NCBI GenBank assembly: GCA_947259145.1
Contig: CAMYLB010000209.1
Coordinates: 1-36,538 of the forward strand
Source: an uncultured Woeseiaceae bacterium
GTDB taxonomy: Bacteria; Pseudomonadota; Gammaproteobacteria; Steroidobacterales; Woeseiaceae
Length of the DNA stretch: 36,538 nucleotides
Direction: 5' to 3'
Numbering within the stretch: the first letter of the stretch is position 1; the number at the start of each line of letters is the position of its first letter. A program made the position numbers and the translations under genes. Below the pieces are notes generated by a model, which made no database searches, was not told the DNA's origin, and saw only the letters and a program-made list of their open reading frames with translations. Positions 1 through 7,862 of the stretch are shown piece by piece.

Positions 1-1
1 A

Positions 2-310
2 GAGCAACGGGATTTCAATGGACGTGCCTACGTTATGGAACCGTGGCTCAAGGCCGATATTGCGTTGATAAAAAGCGAGGTCGCCGATCCGCTGGGCAAT
101 CTTACTTTCAACAAGACCGGACGCAACTTCTGCCCGCTGATGTGCATGGCGGCGACGACGACTATCGTGCAGACGAAAAAACTCGTGGCACGGGGCGGTA
201 TCGATCCAGAGCATGTCGTCACCCCTGGCATTTTTGTGAACCGCGTTGTCGAAGTTACGGATCCTGTGCATGAGGACACCCTCATTGCCGAGGGAAGGAG
301 TTACCCATGA
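2..310 (+). CDS. pcaI: 3-oxoadipate CoA-transferase subunit A, 3' part
   Basis: This is the C-terminal 102 residues of a family I CoA-transferase alpha subunit; the 5' part lies outside the window. The reading frame is open from base 2 (EQRDFNGRAYV...), so the internal ATG at 35 is not the start. It keeps the family signatures FNGRAYVME, ADIALIKS, GNLTF and IDPEHVVTPGIFVNRVV, which resemble PcaI of the beta-ketoadipate pathway. The enzyme moves CoA from succinyl-CoA to 3-oxoadipate as a heteromer with the B subunit. The stop overlaps the start of pcaJ (ATGA, 307-310), so translation is coupled. The thiolase two genes on is of the PcaF/PaaJ type, which favours 3-oxoadipate over acetoacetate as substrate. 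An acetoacetate-type transferase cannot be excluded from sequence alone. Confidence 0.9.
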   Translation, partial: EQRDFNGRAYVMEPWLKADIALIKSEVADPLGNLTFNKTGRNFCPLMCMAATTTIVQTKKLVARGGIDPEHVVTPGIFVNRVVEVTDPVHEDTLIAEGRSYP

Positions 311-951
311 GCGCCGGTTGGACGCGAGAACAAATGGCGGCAAGAGCCGCCCAGGACATACCCGATGGCTCTTACGTCAATTTAGGCATAGGCATTCCGG
401 AACTGGTCACGCGGTTTGTGCCGGAAGGCCGGGAGTTCATCTATCACACAGAAAACGGGATGCTTGGCATGGGTCCGCCCCCCGAGGAAGCCGACCGCGA
501 CCTCGACCTCATGAATGCCGGTAAGAAATACGTTACGGCGTTGCCCGGCGCTGCCTATTTCCACCACGCCGACAGCTTCAGCATGATTCGTGGCGGACAT
601 ATCGATGTCTGCGTGCTCGGCACCATGCAGGTCGCGGCAAACGGCGATATTGCCAACTGGTCCACCGGCGCGCCCGACGCTATTCCAGCGGTCGGCGGCG
701 CGATGGACCTGGTGCAGGGCGTGAAACGTATTTACGTGATTACCCAGCACACAACCAAGACCGGCGAACCGAAGCTGGTCGAGACGTGCAGCTATCCACT
801 GACAGGGCCCGGAGTCGTGTCTCGTATCTTCACCGACCTTGCGGTGGTTGACGTCACCCCGGACGGGTTCCGGGTGGCCGAGTTGGCGCCCGGTATTACC
901 TTCGAAGAGGTGCAACAAAAAACCGGTGCGCCGGTACTGCCGCCGCACTAG
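307..951 (+). CDS. pcaJ: 3-oxoadipate CoA-transferase subunit B
   Basis: The gene encodes 214 residues, the normal length for a CoA-transferase beta subunit. It has GSYVNLGIGIPELV near the N-terminus and TENGMLGMGP at about residues 51-60; the glutamate of the ENG motif is the residue that forms the glutamyl-CoA thioester in this family. AYFHHADSFSMIRGGH and NWSTG..IPAVGGAMDLV are also conserved. The start at 307 has a good Shine-Dalgarno (AAGGAG, 7 nt upstream) and overlaps the pcaI stop by four bases. With PcaI it would activate 3-oxoadipate to 3-oxoadipyl-CoA. The product then goes to the thiolase encoded 24 bases downstream. Confidence 0.92.
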   Translation: MSAGWTREQMAARAAQDIPDGSYVNLGIGIPELVTRFVPEGREFIYHTENGMLGMGPPPEEADRDLDLMNAGKKYVTALPGAAYFHHADSFSMIRGGHIDVCVLGTMQVAANGDIANWSTGAPDAIPAVGGAMDLVQGVKRIYVITQHTTKTGEPKLVETCSYPLTGPGVVSRIFTDLAVVDVTPDGFRVAELAPGITFEEVQQKTGAPVLPPH

Positions 952-975
952 CCACGCGAAGTTGAGGACAAAAAA

Positions 976-2178
976 ATGACCGACGCATTCTTGATCGATG
1001 GCATCCGGACGCCCGTTGGACGTTACGGTGGAAGTCTCTCCTCTGTTCGAACCGACGACCTCGGTGCGATACCGATTGCTGCACTAATGGAGCGCAACTC
1101 CGGCGTAGACTGGGCCGCCGTGGATGACGTGATGCTCGGTTGCGCGAACCAGGCCGGTGAAGACAATCGCAACGTTGCGCGCATGAGCAGCCTGTTGGCC
1201 GGACTGCCGCAGGACGTGCCGGCTTGCACGATCAATCGACTGTGTGGCTCGGGACTGAATGCCGTTGGTAGTTGTTCCAATGCCATCAGGTCGGGGGAGG
1301 GCGATTTGATGATCGCCGGCGGGGTTGAGAGCATGTCGCGCTCGCCGTTCGTCATCGGCAAAGCCGAAACTGCTTTCGGACGCACACCGAAAATGTACGA
1401 CACCACCATGGGGTGGCGGTTCGTCAACAAACAAATGGAAGCGAAGTACGGCACGGATGTCATGCCGCAGACGGCGGAGAACCTCGCCAATGAGCTATCG
1501 ATCAGCCGCGAGGACCAGGACCAGTTCGCGCTGTGGAGCCAGCAGAAAGCGGCAGCCGCTCAACAGGATGGCCGTCTTGGCGGGGAGATTACGCCGGTCA
1601 GTGTTCCACAGCGCAAGAAGGACCCTTTGCTGGTCGATACGGATGAGCATCCGCGTGAGACTTCACTATCGAAACTCGCACAGCTGAAACCACTGTTTCC
1701 TCAGGGCACTGTCACCGCAGGCAATGCCTCCGGTATCAACGACGGCGCGGCGGCCTTGCTGCTTGCATCGGAAGCAGGCGCCAAACGTTACAACCTCGAA
1801 CCCCGGGCTCGTGTTCTGGGCATGGCTGTTGCCGGGGTGCCACCAAGGACCATGGGCATCGGGCCGGTTCCGGCAACCAACAAGTTACTGGATCGTTTGG
1901 GCATGAGCCTGGATGACTTTGATGTGCTCGAGATCAACGAAGCCTTCTCGGCCCAGGCACTCGCTTGCACCAGGCAGCTGGGGCTGGCCGATAACGACCC
2001 GAGAATCAATACGCGCGGCGGTGCCATCGCACTGGGCCACCCACTCGGAATGAGCGGCGCGCGGCTTGCAATAACAGCTCTGGATCAACTTCGGCAGGGT
2101 GGCGGCAAGCTTGCACTTTGTACGATGTGCATCGGCGTCGGCCAGGGCATCGCTTTAGTCCTCGAGTCACTAGAGTAG
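976..2178 (+). CDS. pcaF: 3-oxoadipyl-CoA thiolase
   Basis: This 400-residue thiolase has the length typical of PcaF/PaaJ. The nucleophilic cysteine is C90 (TINRLCGSG), the catalytic histidine H355 (GGAIALGHPLGMSG) and the second cysteine C385 (CTMCIGVGQG). INEAFSAQ is also present. GIRTPVGRYGG, CANQAGEDNRNVARM and MGWRFVNKQME match the 3-oxoadipyl-CoA subgroup more closely than general acetyl-CoA acetyltransferases. It cleaves 3-oxoadipyl-CoA with CoA to succinyl-CoA and acetyl-CoA, the last step of the beta-ketoadipate or phenylacetate route. The start has a GAGGAC ribosome site 7 nt upstream. It lies in one operon with pcaIJ. Confidence 0.92.
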   Translation: MTDAFLIDGIRTPVGRYGGSLSSVRTDDLGAIPIAALMERNSGVDWAAVDDVMLGCANQAGEDNRNVARMSSLLAGLPQDVPACTINRLCGSGLNAVGSCSNAIRSGEGDLMIAGGVESMSRSPFVIGKAETAFGRTPKMYDTTMGWRFVNKQMEAKYGTDVMPQTAENLANELSISREDQDQFALWSQQKAAAAQQDGRLGGEITPVSVPQRKKDPLLVDTDEHPRETSLSKLAQLKPLFPQGTVTAGNASGINDGAAALLLASEAGAKRYNLEPRARVLGMAVAGVPPRTMGIGPVPATNKLLDRLGMSLDDFDVLEINEAFSAQALACTRQLGLADNDPRINTRGGAIALGHPLGMSGARLAITALDQLRQGGGKLALCTMCIGVGQGIALVLESLE

Positions 2179-2188
2179 GCAAGAAAAA

Positions 2189-3496
2189 ATGGAAAAACTC
2201 AATCACGCAATTGAAGACGCTCGCTCACGCTATGTGTCCGCGAACCCCCTGAGCCAGTCCGCAGACGCAAGCGCAGCGCGTTATCTACCCGGCGGCAACA
2301 CGCGAACAGTTCTTCATTATGAGCCTTTCCCGCTGACGATGGTCCGAGGGGACGGGGCTGAGCTAACGGATCTCGACGGTCATCGGTACGTCGACATGGT
2401 GGGTGAGTATTCAGCCGCCCTGTTCGGTCATTCGGATGAAATCATCAAGGCAGCGATACACGAAGCCCTCGACAAGGGTGTTGCCATGGGCGCGCCAACC
2501 GCTTACGAACGAGAACTCGCGGGATTGTTGTGCGAGCGCTACCCGTCTCTTGAGCAGGTCAGGTTCTGCAATTCAGGCACTGAAGCCAATATCATGGCAT
2601 TGATCACGGCGCGCGTCGTAACCCGTCGCAACAAACTGCTGGCCTTCAATGATGCCTACCACGGCGGAGTGATAAAGTTTCTCGGCGGCCGATGCAAACT
2701 TAACATTCCGTTCGAATTCGTGCTTGCGGACTACAACGACATTGAGGGCACCGCCGAACTCATTCGCAGCGAAGGCGAAGAACTTGCTGCCGTAATTATC
2801 GAGCCGATCCTGGGTGCCGGCGGCAATATCCAGGGCAATCGAAAATTCCTGCATATGCTGCGGCGAATGACCAAAGAGATTGGCGCCCTGCTTATTTTCG
2901 ATGAGGTAAAAACGGCTCGCCTCGGCCCGGCGGGGACGCAGGGACTGCTGGGTATCAACCCCGATCTGACGACATTGGGGAAATTCATCGGTGGAGGGCT
3001 TCCGACGGGCGCGTTTGGCGGCAGTTCTGAGGTCATGGCGCATTACAACCCGAGGCTGGATGGTAGCCTCGCGCACGCAGGCACTTTCAACAACAACGTT
3101 TGTTCGATGGCCGCCGGATGCGCTGCGTTGAGCAAGGTTTACACGCCGCAGCGTGCTGCGGAATTTCTCGAATGGTCCGAGGCGTTTCGGCTCTCCCTGA
3201 ACGACATGTTCGCGTCGAAAGCCGTGCCGATGTATGCCAATGGATTGGGCTCAATGATCGCGATTCACTTTTCGAGCGAACCGACGAAAAGGCCGTCCGA
3301 CATCACCACTGGATGCCGTTCCCTGCGTCCGCTCTTGCACATGGAGTTGCTCCTCGACGGCATGCTGCTTTGTAGTCGTGGCGACCTGTTTCTGTCACTG
3401 CCCATGAACGACTCGCATCTTTCGAAGGCACGCCATGCCCTGGAGAGTTTCGCCGATCGTTACAAGCCGCTAATTGAGCATGCTCTGCAGGTGTAA
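2189..3496 (+). CDS. Class III aminotransferase, glutamate-1-semialdehyde aminomutase-like
   Basis: This is a 435-residue PLP enzyme of fold type I, aminotransferase class III. The N-terminal part (YLPGGNTRTVLHYEPFPL, residues 32-49) resembles HemL-type proteins. The cofactor pocket shows NSGTEAN (128-134), AYHGG (156-160), EPILGAGGN (205-213) and FDEVK (237-241). The Schiff-base lysine is K265 in TTLGKFIGGG. It starts 10 bases after pcaF and is probably in the same transcript, although its ribosome site is weak. It is unlikely to be the housekeeping HemL. A secondary aminotransferase or aminomutase acting on a keto or amino acid linked to the catabolic operon is more plausible. The substrate is unknown. 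Confidence 0.85.
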   Translation: MEKLNHAIEDARSRYVSANPLSQSADASAARYLPGGNTRTVLHYEPFPLTMVRGDGAELTDLDGHRYVDMVGEYSAALFGHSDEIIKAAIHEALDKGVAMGAPTAYERELAGLLCERYPSLEQVRFCNSGTEANIMALITARVVTRRNKLLAFNDAYHGGVIKFLGGRCKLNIPFEFVLADYNDIEGTAELIRSEGEELAAVIIEPILGAGGNIQGNRKFLHMLRRMTKEIGALLIFDEVKTARLGPAGTQGLLGINPDLTTLGKFIGGGLPTGAFGGSSEVMAHYNPRLDGSLAHAGTFNNNVCSMAAGCAALSKVYTPQRAAEFLEWSEAFRLSLNDMFASKAVPMYANGLGSMIAIHFSSEPTKRPSDITTGCRSLRPLLHMELLLDGMLLCSRGDLFLSLPMNDSHLSKARHALESFADRYKPLIEHALQV

Positions 3497-3510
3497 GTCT
3501 TAAGCGGCAT

Positions 3511-4299
3511 CTACCGGAACGGGTTGAGCAACAGCGCCCACAGCGTCTGCTCACGTGGCTCGCGAAACTCGTGCAGGCCGATCGACATCGTTGTCTGTCC
3601 GTCGCGAGGCTGATCGCGGTAGCTGCGGAAAATTCGATCCCACATGGACAGGTGAAACCCGAAGTTGCTGTTTGTTTCTTCCCGGTGCACAGAATGGTGG
3701 ATGCGGTGCATGTCGGGCGTAACAAATATCCAGCGCACCGCGTGTTCAAATCGCGGTGGCAGAGCGACATTGGCGTGCGTGAATAGCGAGCCGGCACTCA
3801 GCGCGAGCTCAAAAATAAGCACGGCGAGAGCCGGAATTCCGAGCACGGCGATCAGCCCGAGTTTGATGCCCATCGACAGGACAATCTCGAGCGGATGAAA
3901 ACGCACGCCGGTAGTGACGTCGAATCCCGTATCTGCATGGTGGACCCGGTGCAGGCGCCAGAGCAACGGCACGACGTGCAGGATCCTGTGCTGCCAGTAG
4001 ATAGCAACATCGAGCAGCAAAACGCCGGCAACGACCCCAACAGCAGCCGGTAAGCCGCGCAGCCAACCGTCACCGGCCGCCCCGAGATTGACGGCGAGTT
4101 CGAACGCAAGCAGCGGAAACGCCACGCGAAGTATCAGCGTGTCGATAACAACCAGCGCAATGTTCGTCGCGCTCCGACGCCAGCCCCCCGGCATGCTGCG
4201 CAAGGGATGGACTTGCTGCAGGATAATAAACACGGCAAACAGCGACAGGAACACGGCCAGCCGCACCTGCGCTTCGTGACCGAGAAGCCAGTCAGACAT
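3511..4299 (-). CDS. Fatty acid hydroxylase / sterol desaturase superfamily membrane protein
   Basis: This is a 262-residue integral membrane protein with several hydrophobic segments. Its histidine clusters fit a di-iron centre: YWQHRILH and LHRVHH in the middle, and DMHRIHH towards the C-terminus, followed by NSNFG and WDRIFRSY. That pattern is the fatty acid hydroxylase superfamily (sterol desaturase, alkylglycerol monooxygenase and carotene hydroxylase relatives). The ATG at 4299 is chosen rather than the longer frame to 4398, because it begins MSDWLLGHEAQ, leads into the first hydrophobic helix, and lies two bases after the upstream gene's stop, implying coupled translation. The likely reaction is oxygen-dependent hydroxylation or desaturation of a lipid. 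The substrate is unknown. It faces the aminotransferase gene tail to tail. Confidence 0.85.
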   Translation of the reverse strand: MSDWLLGHEAQVRLAVFLSLFAVFIILQQVHPLRSMPGGWRRSATNIALVVIDTLILRVAFPLLAFELAVNLGAAGDGWLRGLPAAVGVVAGVLLLDVAIYWQHRILHVVPLLWRLHRVHHADTGFDVTTGVRFHPLEIVLSMGIKLGLIAVLGIPALAVLIFELALSAGSLFTHANVALPPRFEHAVRWIFVTPDMHRIHHSVHREETNSNFGFHLSMWDRIFRSYRDQPRDGQTTMSIGLHEFREPREQTLWALLLNPFR

Positions 4300-4301
4300 G
4301 A

Positions 4302-6470
4302 TCAGCGGTTCCCGTCCGCAGACGGTCGGCCACGACGCCACGCAAAGAAGCGGCTTACGATTTGGAGGAGCTTCTCCGGTGCGTTGGCGCGCTTCCACTG
4401 TCCGGCGGCATATTTATTGGCCTCCATCATCGTCGGGTAGATGTGGATGGTACCCAGCAATTTGTTGAGGCCCAGGCCGTGTTTCATCGCAAGAACAAAC
4501 TCCGCTATCAGTTCGCCGGCGTGCGCGCCGACGATGGTGGCACCAAGAATCTTGTCGCTGCCCGGCGGCGTCAATACCTTGACGAAGCCGTGTGCTTCGC
4601 TGTCGGTAATCGCGCGATCAAGATCGTCTATGCCATAACGTGTGACCTCTACTTCAATCTCCTGTTCCCGTGCTTCCCGCTCCGAGAGACCGACGCGCGC
4701 CACTTCCGGGTCCGTAAACGTGCACCACGGAATGACGCTGTAGTCGGCACGGAATGACCAGAACGGCCGCAGCAGCGAGTTGACCGCCGCGAACCACGCC
4801 TGATGCGCCGCTACGTGCGTAAACTGGTAGGGTCCGGCGACGTCGCCACAGACCGAGATGCTCGGGTAGTTGGTGCGCAGAAACGGGTCCGCAGACACAG
4901 TGCCGTTCTTGTTGATCTCGACGCCGAGCTCTTCCAGGCCGGCGGTGCCAGTATTGGCGCGGCGGCCCAGCGCAAGCAGCAGGCAGTCGAAGTCGTAGCG
5001 AACTTCCTGACCGTCGTGCTCGCCGACCAGCGTGCCCTCGCTACCGCTGCCCTCGAAACGTACGGCCTTGGTCGACAGCGCCACGTTCACGCCGTCGCGA
5101 TCGCGCAGGGATTGCAGCACAGCCGACGATGCGTCCTCGTCTTCCCGCCCCAGCAACTGCGGCGCCATTTCCACGACCGTCACGCTGCTGCCGAGGCGAC
5201 TGAATGCCTGGGTCAGCTCGCAGCCAATCGGTCCGCCGCCCAGCACCACCAGTTTCTTCGGCAATGTCGTCAGCGACCAGAGGTTGTCGCTGGTACGGTA
5301 GTCGATTTTGTCGAGCCCGGGTATGCCGGGAACAACGGGCTTCGAGCCGGTCGCGACAACGATCGAACGTGCCGACAATCGCTGGCCGTTCACCTCGACC
5401 TCCCAGGGGGACACAACCTTGGCGGTGCCGGCGATGCACTCGACCCCCAGTTGCTCGTAGCGTTCGACCGAATCGTGCGGAGCAATGTCGGCGATAACCT
5501 TGTGCACACGCTGCATGACGTCAGCGAAATCAAACTCTGCCTCCATCTTGCGAATGCCGAGCTTCTTGCTGTCGCGTGCTGCGGCGATCAGATGGGCAGA
5601 ACGGAGCAATGCCTTGCTTGGCACGCAGCCGGTATTAAGGCATTCGCCGCCCATTTCATCACGTTCAATGAGCGCTACCTTCGCCTTGATCGCCGCCGCG
5701 ATATACGACGTAACGAGACCGGCAGAGCCGGCGCCGACAACGAGGAGGTTGTAGTCGAAACGCTTTGGCCGATCGAAGCGCGCGCGAATGCGTCTCGACT
5801 GCAGCCAGCCGAGCCCCCAGCGCATCAGTATTGGCAGGGCCGCGAGCAGCGCGAAGGCGCCAATCAGCGAAGGCGACAGGATGTCGCCCGGCGACGAAAC
5901 CTGGCCGAGTTGTGTTCCGGCGTTCACATACACGATCGTTGCCGGAAGCATGCCGATCTGGCTGACCCAGTAAAAGGTCCAGGTCCGCAGCGGCGTCAGC
6001 GCCGCGACGAGGTTGATCACGAAAAACGGAAAAATCGGCACCAGCCGCAGCGACAGCAGGTAAAAAGCGCCGTCGCGCTTTACGCCCTCGTTGAGGCCCT
6101 TGAGTCGGTCTTTGAAGCGCCGCTGTACGCTGTCGTGAAACAGGAAGCGTGCCGCGAGGAACGCGAGCGTCGCCCCGATGCTGCTCGCAAAGGAGACGGC
6201 GATGGTGCCGGTGGTCAGGCCAAACACGGCCCCGCCCGCGAGCGTCATGATTGCAGCACCCGGAAGCGACAAGGCGGCCATGAGCACGTAGGCAACGAAG
6301 TAGCCACCGATCATGAGAATCGGGCGAGATTCCGCGAGCGCCGCCAACGCGTCCCGCTGCTGTTTCAGTTCGGCGAGCGACAGGTACTGCTGCAGGTCGA
6401 ATGCAAAGAAGGCGGCGATGGCAGCCGCTAAAATTGCAACGAGGACAAGGCGGATCTGATTAGTGCTCAA
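4302..6470 (-). CDS. VTT (TVP38/DedA-like) membrane domain fused to flavin disulfide oxidoreductase
   Basis: This 722-residue fusion has an N-terminal membrane part (about 1-235) of the TVP38/TMEM64/SNARE-associated type, with LSLPGAAIMTLAGGAVFG and LRLVPIFPFFVINLVAAL. A class I pyridine nucleotide-disulfide oxidoreductase follows (about 240-710), with the FAD site VVGAGSAG (244-251), the redox pair C277/C282 (GGECLNTGC) and an NAD(P) site VVLGGGPIGCE. The C-terminal dimer domain has IHIYPTMMEANK: tyrosine (Y678) replaces the histidine of the dihydrolipoamide dehydrogenase HPT motif. It also lacks the C-terminal cysteine pair of mercuric reductase. The start is TTG (6470) with GGAG eight bases upstream; no ATG fits. 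The electron acceptor is unknown. The domain pairing suggests membrane-bound thiol or quinone chemistry. Confidence 0.9.
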   Translation of the reverse strand: MSTNQIRLVLVAILAAAIAAFFAFDLQQYLSLAELKQQRDALAALAESRPILMIGGYFVAYVLMAALSLPGAAIMTLAGGAVFGLTTGTIAVSFASSIGATLAFLAARFLFHDSVQRRFKDRLKGLNEGVKRDGAFYLLSLRLVPIFPFFVINLVAALTPLRTWTFYWVSQIGMLPATIVYVNAGTQLGQVSSPGDILSPSLIGAFALLAALPILMRWGLGWLQSRRIRARFDRPKRFDYNLLVVGAGSAGLVTSYIAAAIKAKVALIERDEMGGECLNTGCVPSKALLRSAHLIAAARDSKKLGIRKMEAEFDFADVMQRVHKVIADIAPHDSVERYEQLGVECIAGTAKVVSPWEVEVNGQRLSARSIVVATGSKPVVPGIPGLDKIDYRTSDNLWSLTTLPKKLVVLGGGPIGCELTQAFSRLGSSVTVVEMAPQLLGREDEDASSAVLQSLRDRDGVNVALSTKAVRFEGSGSEGTLVGEHDGQEVRYDFDCLLLALGRRANTGTAGLEELGVEINKNGTVSADPFLRTNYPSISVCGDVAGPYQFTHVAAHQAWFAAVNSLLRPFWSFRADYSVIPWCTFTDPEVARVGLSEREAREQEIEVEVTRYGIDDLDRAITDSEAHGFVKVLTPPGSDKILGATIVGAHAGELIAEFVLAMKHGLGLNKLLGTIHIYPTMMEANKYAAGQWKRANAPEKLLQIVSRFFAWRRGRPSADGNR

Positions 6471-6596
6471 AGCAGCGCTCCGTTTTCGGTCGACAAGATT
6501 GTCAGTGCTCAGGACTAAGGAGACCGGGCAATGACAGCTTTTATTTCTGTTACTTGACGCTCCAGCATGCGGCGTCGGCAGGGCCAGTGCAAAGCA

Positions 6597-7199
6597 TTAG
6601 AATAACTTCATGGCGAGCACCGATCGCTGTATAGCCGTTAGCACGCAGAGCGCAGCGAAAACCCAGGCCAGGACCGGAAACCAATGCGGCATGGCCGTCA
6701 TGGCGAGAAAAAATGCGATGGTCTCCGTACCCTCGACGAGACCGGTCGAATAAAAAAACGACTTCTTGCCATGCGTCTCCGTTTCCAGGCCGCGCTTTGC
6801 GGCGATCGTCGCAAACGTCAGGAAGCTCGAGCAGGTCAGGCAGAATCCGGCCAATAGCGCTGCGGCAGGGATTGCGTTATGCGCCGGATCAATAACGGCG
6901 AATGCGAACGGGATGCCAGCGTAGAAAACGTAGTCGACGACAATATCGAGATAGCCGCCTCTGTCCGTCGGCGTTGAGGCGCGCGCGACGGCGCCGTCAA
7001 GTCCGTCTATGACGCGATTGACAACGATCAGTGCAAACGCCAACGCGAAGTACCCGATGCCGACGGCAAGCGCAGCCAGCAGCCCGATGACAAGCCCGGC
7101 CAACGTCACCGCATTGGCGCCGACACCGCGACGCGCAAGAAAACGACCCGCGCTATTGAGCGGTCGGTTGATCAAAGGTCGCGTAACGGTGTCGAGCAT
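6597..7199 (-). CDS. ynjF: CDP-alcohol phosphatidyltransferase family protein, YnjF-like
   Basis: This is a 200-residue polytopic membrane protein. The family motif is present as DGLDGAVAR followed by GGYLDIVVDYVFY, giving DG..AR...G...D...D with the acidic residues that bind two metals and the CDP-alcohol. KKSFFYSTGLVEGTETI and the overall length resemble E. coli YnjF. Enzymes of this family swap CMP for an alcohol to make a phospholipid or phosphodiester; the alcohol used here is unknown. The gene is the last of the five-gene operon and starts 6 bases after the ATPase stop. Association with an ABC importer is also seen in the E. coli ynj locus, so the pairing is conserved rather than accidental. 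Confidence 0.85.
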   Translation of the reverse strand: MLDTVTRPLINRPLNSAGRFLARRGVGANAVTLAGLVIGLLAALAVGIGYFALAFALIVVNRVIDGLDGAVARASTPTDRGGYLDIVVDYVFYAGIPFAFAVIDPAHNAIPAAALLAGFCLTCSSFLTFATIAAKRGLETETHGKKSFFYSTGLVEGTETIAFFLAMTAMPHWFPVLAWVFAALCVLTAIQRSVLAMKLF

Positions 7200-7205
7200 G
7201 GGACG

Positions 7206-7862
7206 TTATTCCTTCTTGTCTGCGTTGGGCCCCGACAGGTTAATGACTGCGCCGCCAGCTGCTACAACGTCCTGTTCATCGTGCGTCACCAGCAGCGTCG
7301 GCAGCTCACGGCGATGCGCTTCGTCAAAAACGAGCTTACGCACGCGTTCGCGGTTATCGTCATCGAGCGAGCTGAACGGTTCATCGAGCAGCAACGCACG
7401 CGGTTCTGCCAGCAACACGCGCAGCAAGGCCACCCGCGCTTGCTGCCCCCCCGACAGCGTGGCAGGGTCACGGTCGGCAAACCCGCCCAGGCCAACGGAG
7501 GCCAAAGCTTCGTCAACGCGACGACGCCGCTCTGCCCGCGAACCACCGCGACTCAGGCCGAACAGCAGGTTGCCGGCGACATCCAGGTGAGGAAACAGCA
7601 GCGGATCCTGAAAGAGCAGGCCCAGTCTGCGTTTTTCCGTTGGCAGTCGGCCAAGGTTTTCGTCACCAATACGGATCGCGCCGCTTGCCGTAATGGCCGG
7701 CGGCAGTATGCCGCATAAATAAGCGAGCAAACTCGATTTGCCGGAGCCGCTCGGCCCGAGCAGCGACGTCACGGTGCCGGGCAAGACGCTGAAGCTGAGT
7801 GGCTCGAACAAAGCTGCGCCATCGACACTCAGAACAACCTTATCGAGTTGCAGCGGTTTCAA
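7206..7862 (-). CDS. ynjD: ABC transporter ATP-binding protein, YnjD-like
   Basis: This 218-residue single-domain ABC ATPase has Walker A GPSGSGKS (36-43), a Q-loop in LLFQDPLLFPHL, the signature LSGGQQARVALLRVLL, Walker B ALLLDEPFSSLDD and a switch histidine in LVTHDEQDV. It energises the permease encoded immediately upstream. No ATG is available; the start is TTG at 7862, in a TTGA overlap with the permease stop (7859-7862), so it probably depends on termination-reinitiation. Gene order and family match E. coli ynjD. The transported substrate is not known. Confidence 0.92.
   Translation of the reverse strand: MKPLQLDKVVLSVDGAALFEPLSFSVLPGTVTSLLGPSGSGKSSLLAYLCGILPPAITASGAIRIGDENLGRLPTEKRRLGLLFQDPLLFPHLDVAGNLLFGLSRGGSRAERRRRVDEALASVGLGGFADRDPATLSGGQQARVALLRVLLAEPRALLLDEPFSSLDDDNRERVRKLVFDEAHRRELPTLLVTHDEQDVVAAGGAVINLSGPNADKKE

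Noticed and set aside
4803-6431. Long plus-strand open frame of 542 codons
   Set aside because: It is the antisense shadow of the VTT/oxidoreductase fusion gene; its product is rich in R, H and Q with no recognisable domain, while the minus-strand frame has full motifs.
6531-6557. Eight-codon plus-strand frame (MTAFISVT) after a good AAGGAG
   Set aside because: Too short and without a following gene on that strand; it lies between two minus-strand genes and is probably chance.
7009-7590. 193-codon plus-strand frame across ynjF and ynjD
   Set aside because: Serine/arginine-rich antisense shadow; it spans the boundary of two well-supported minus-strand genes.
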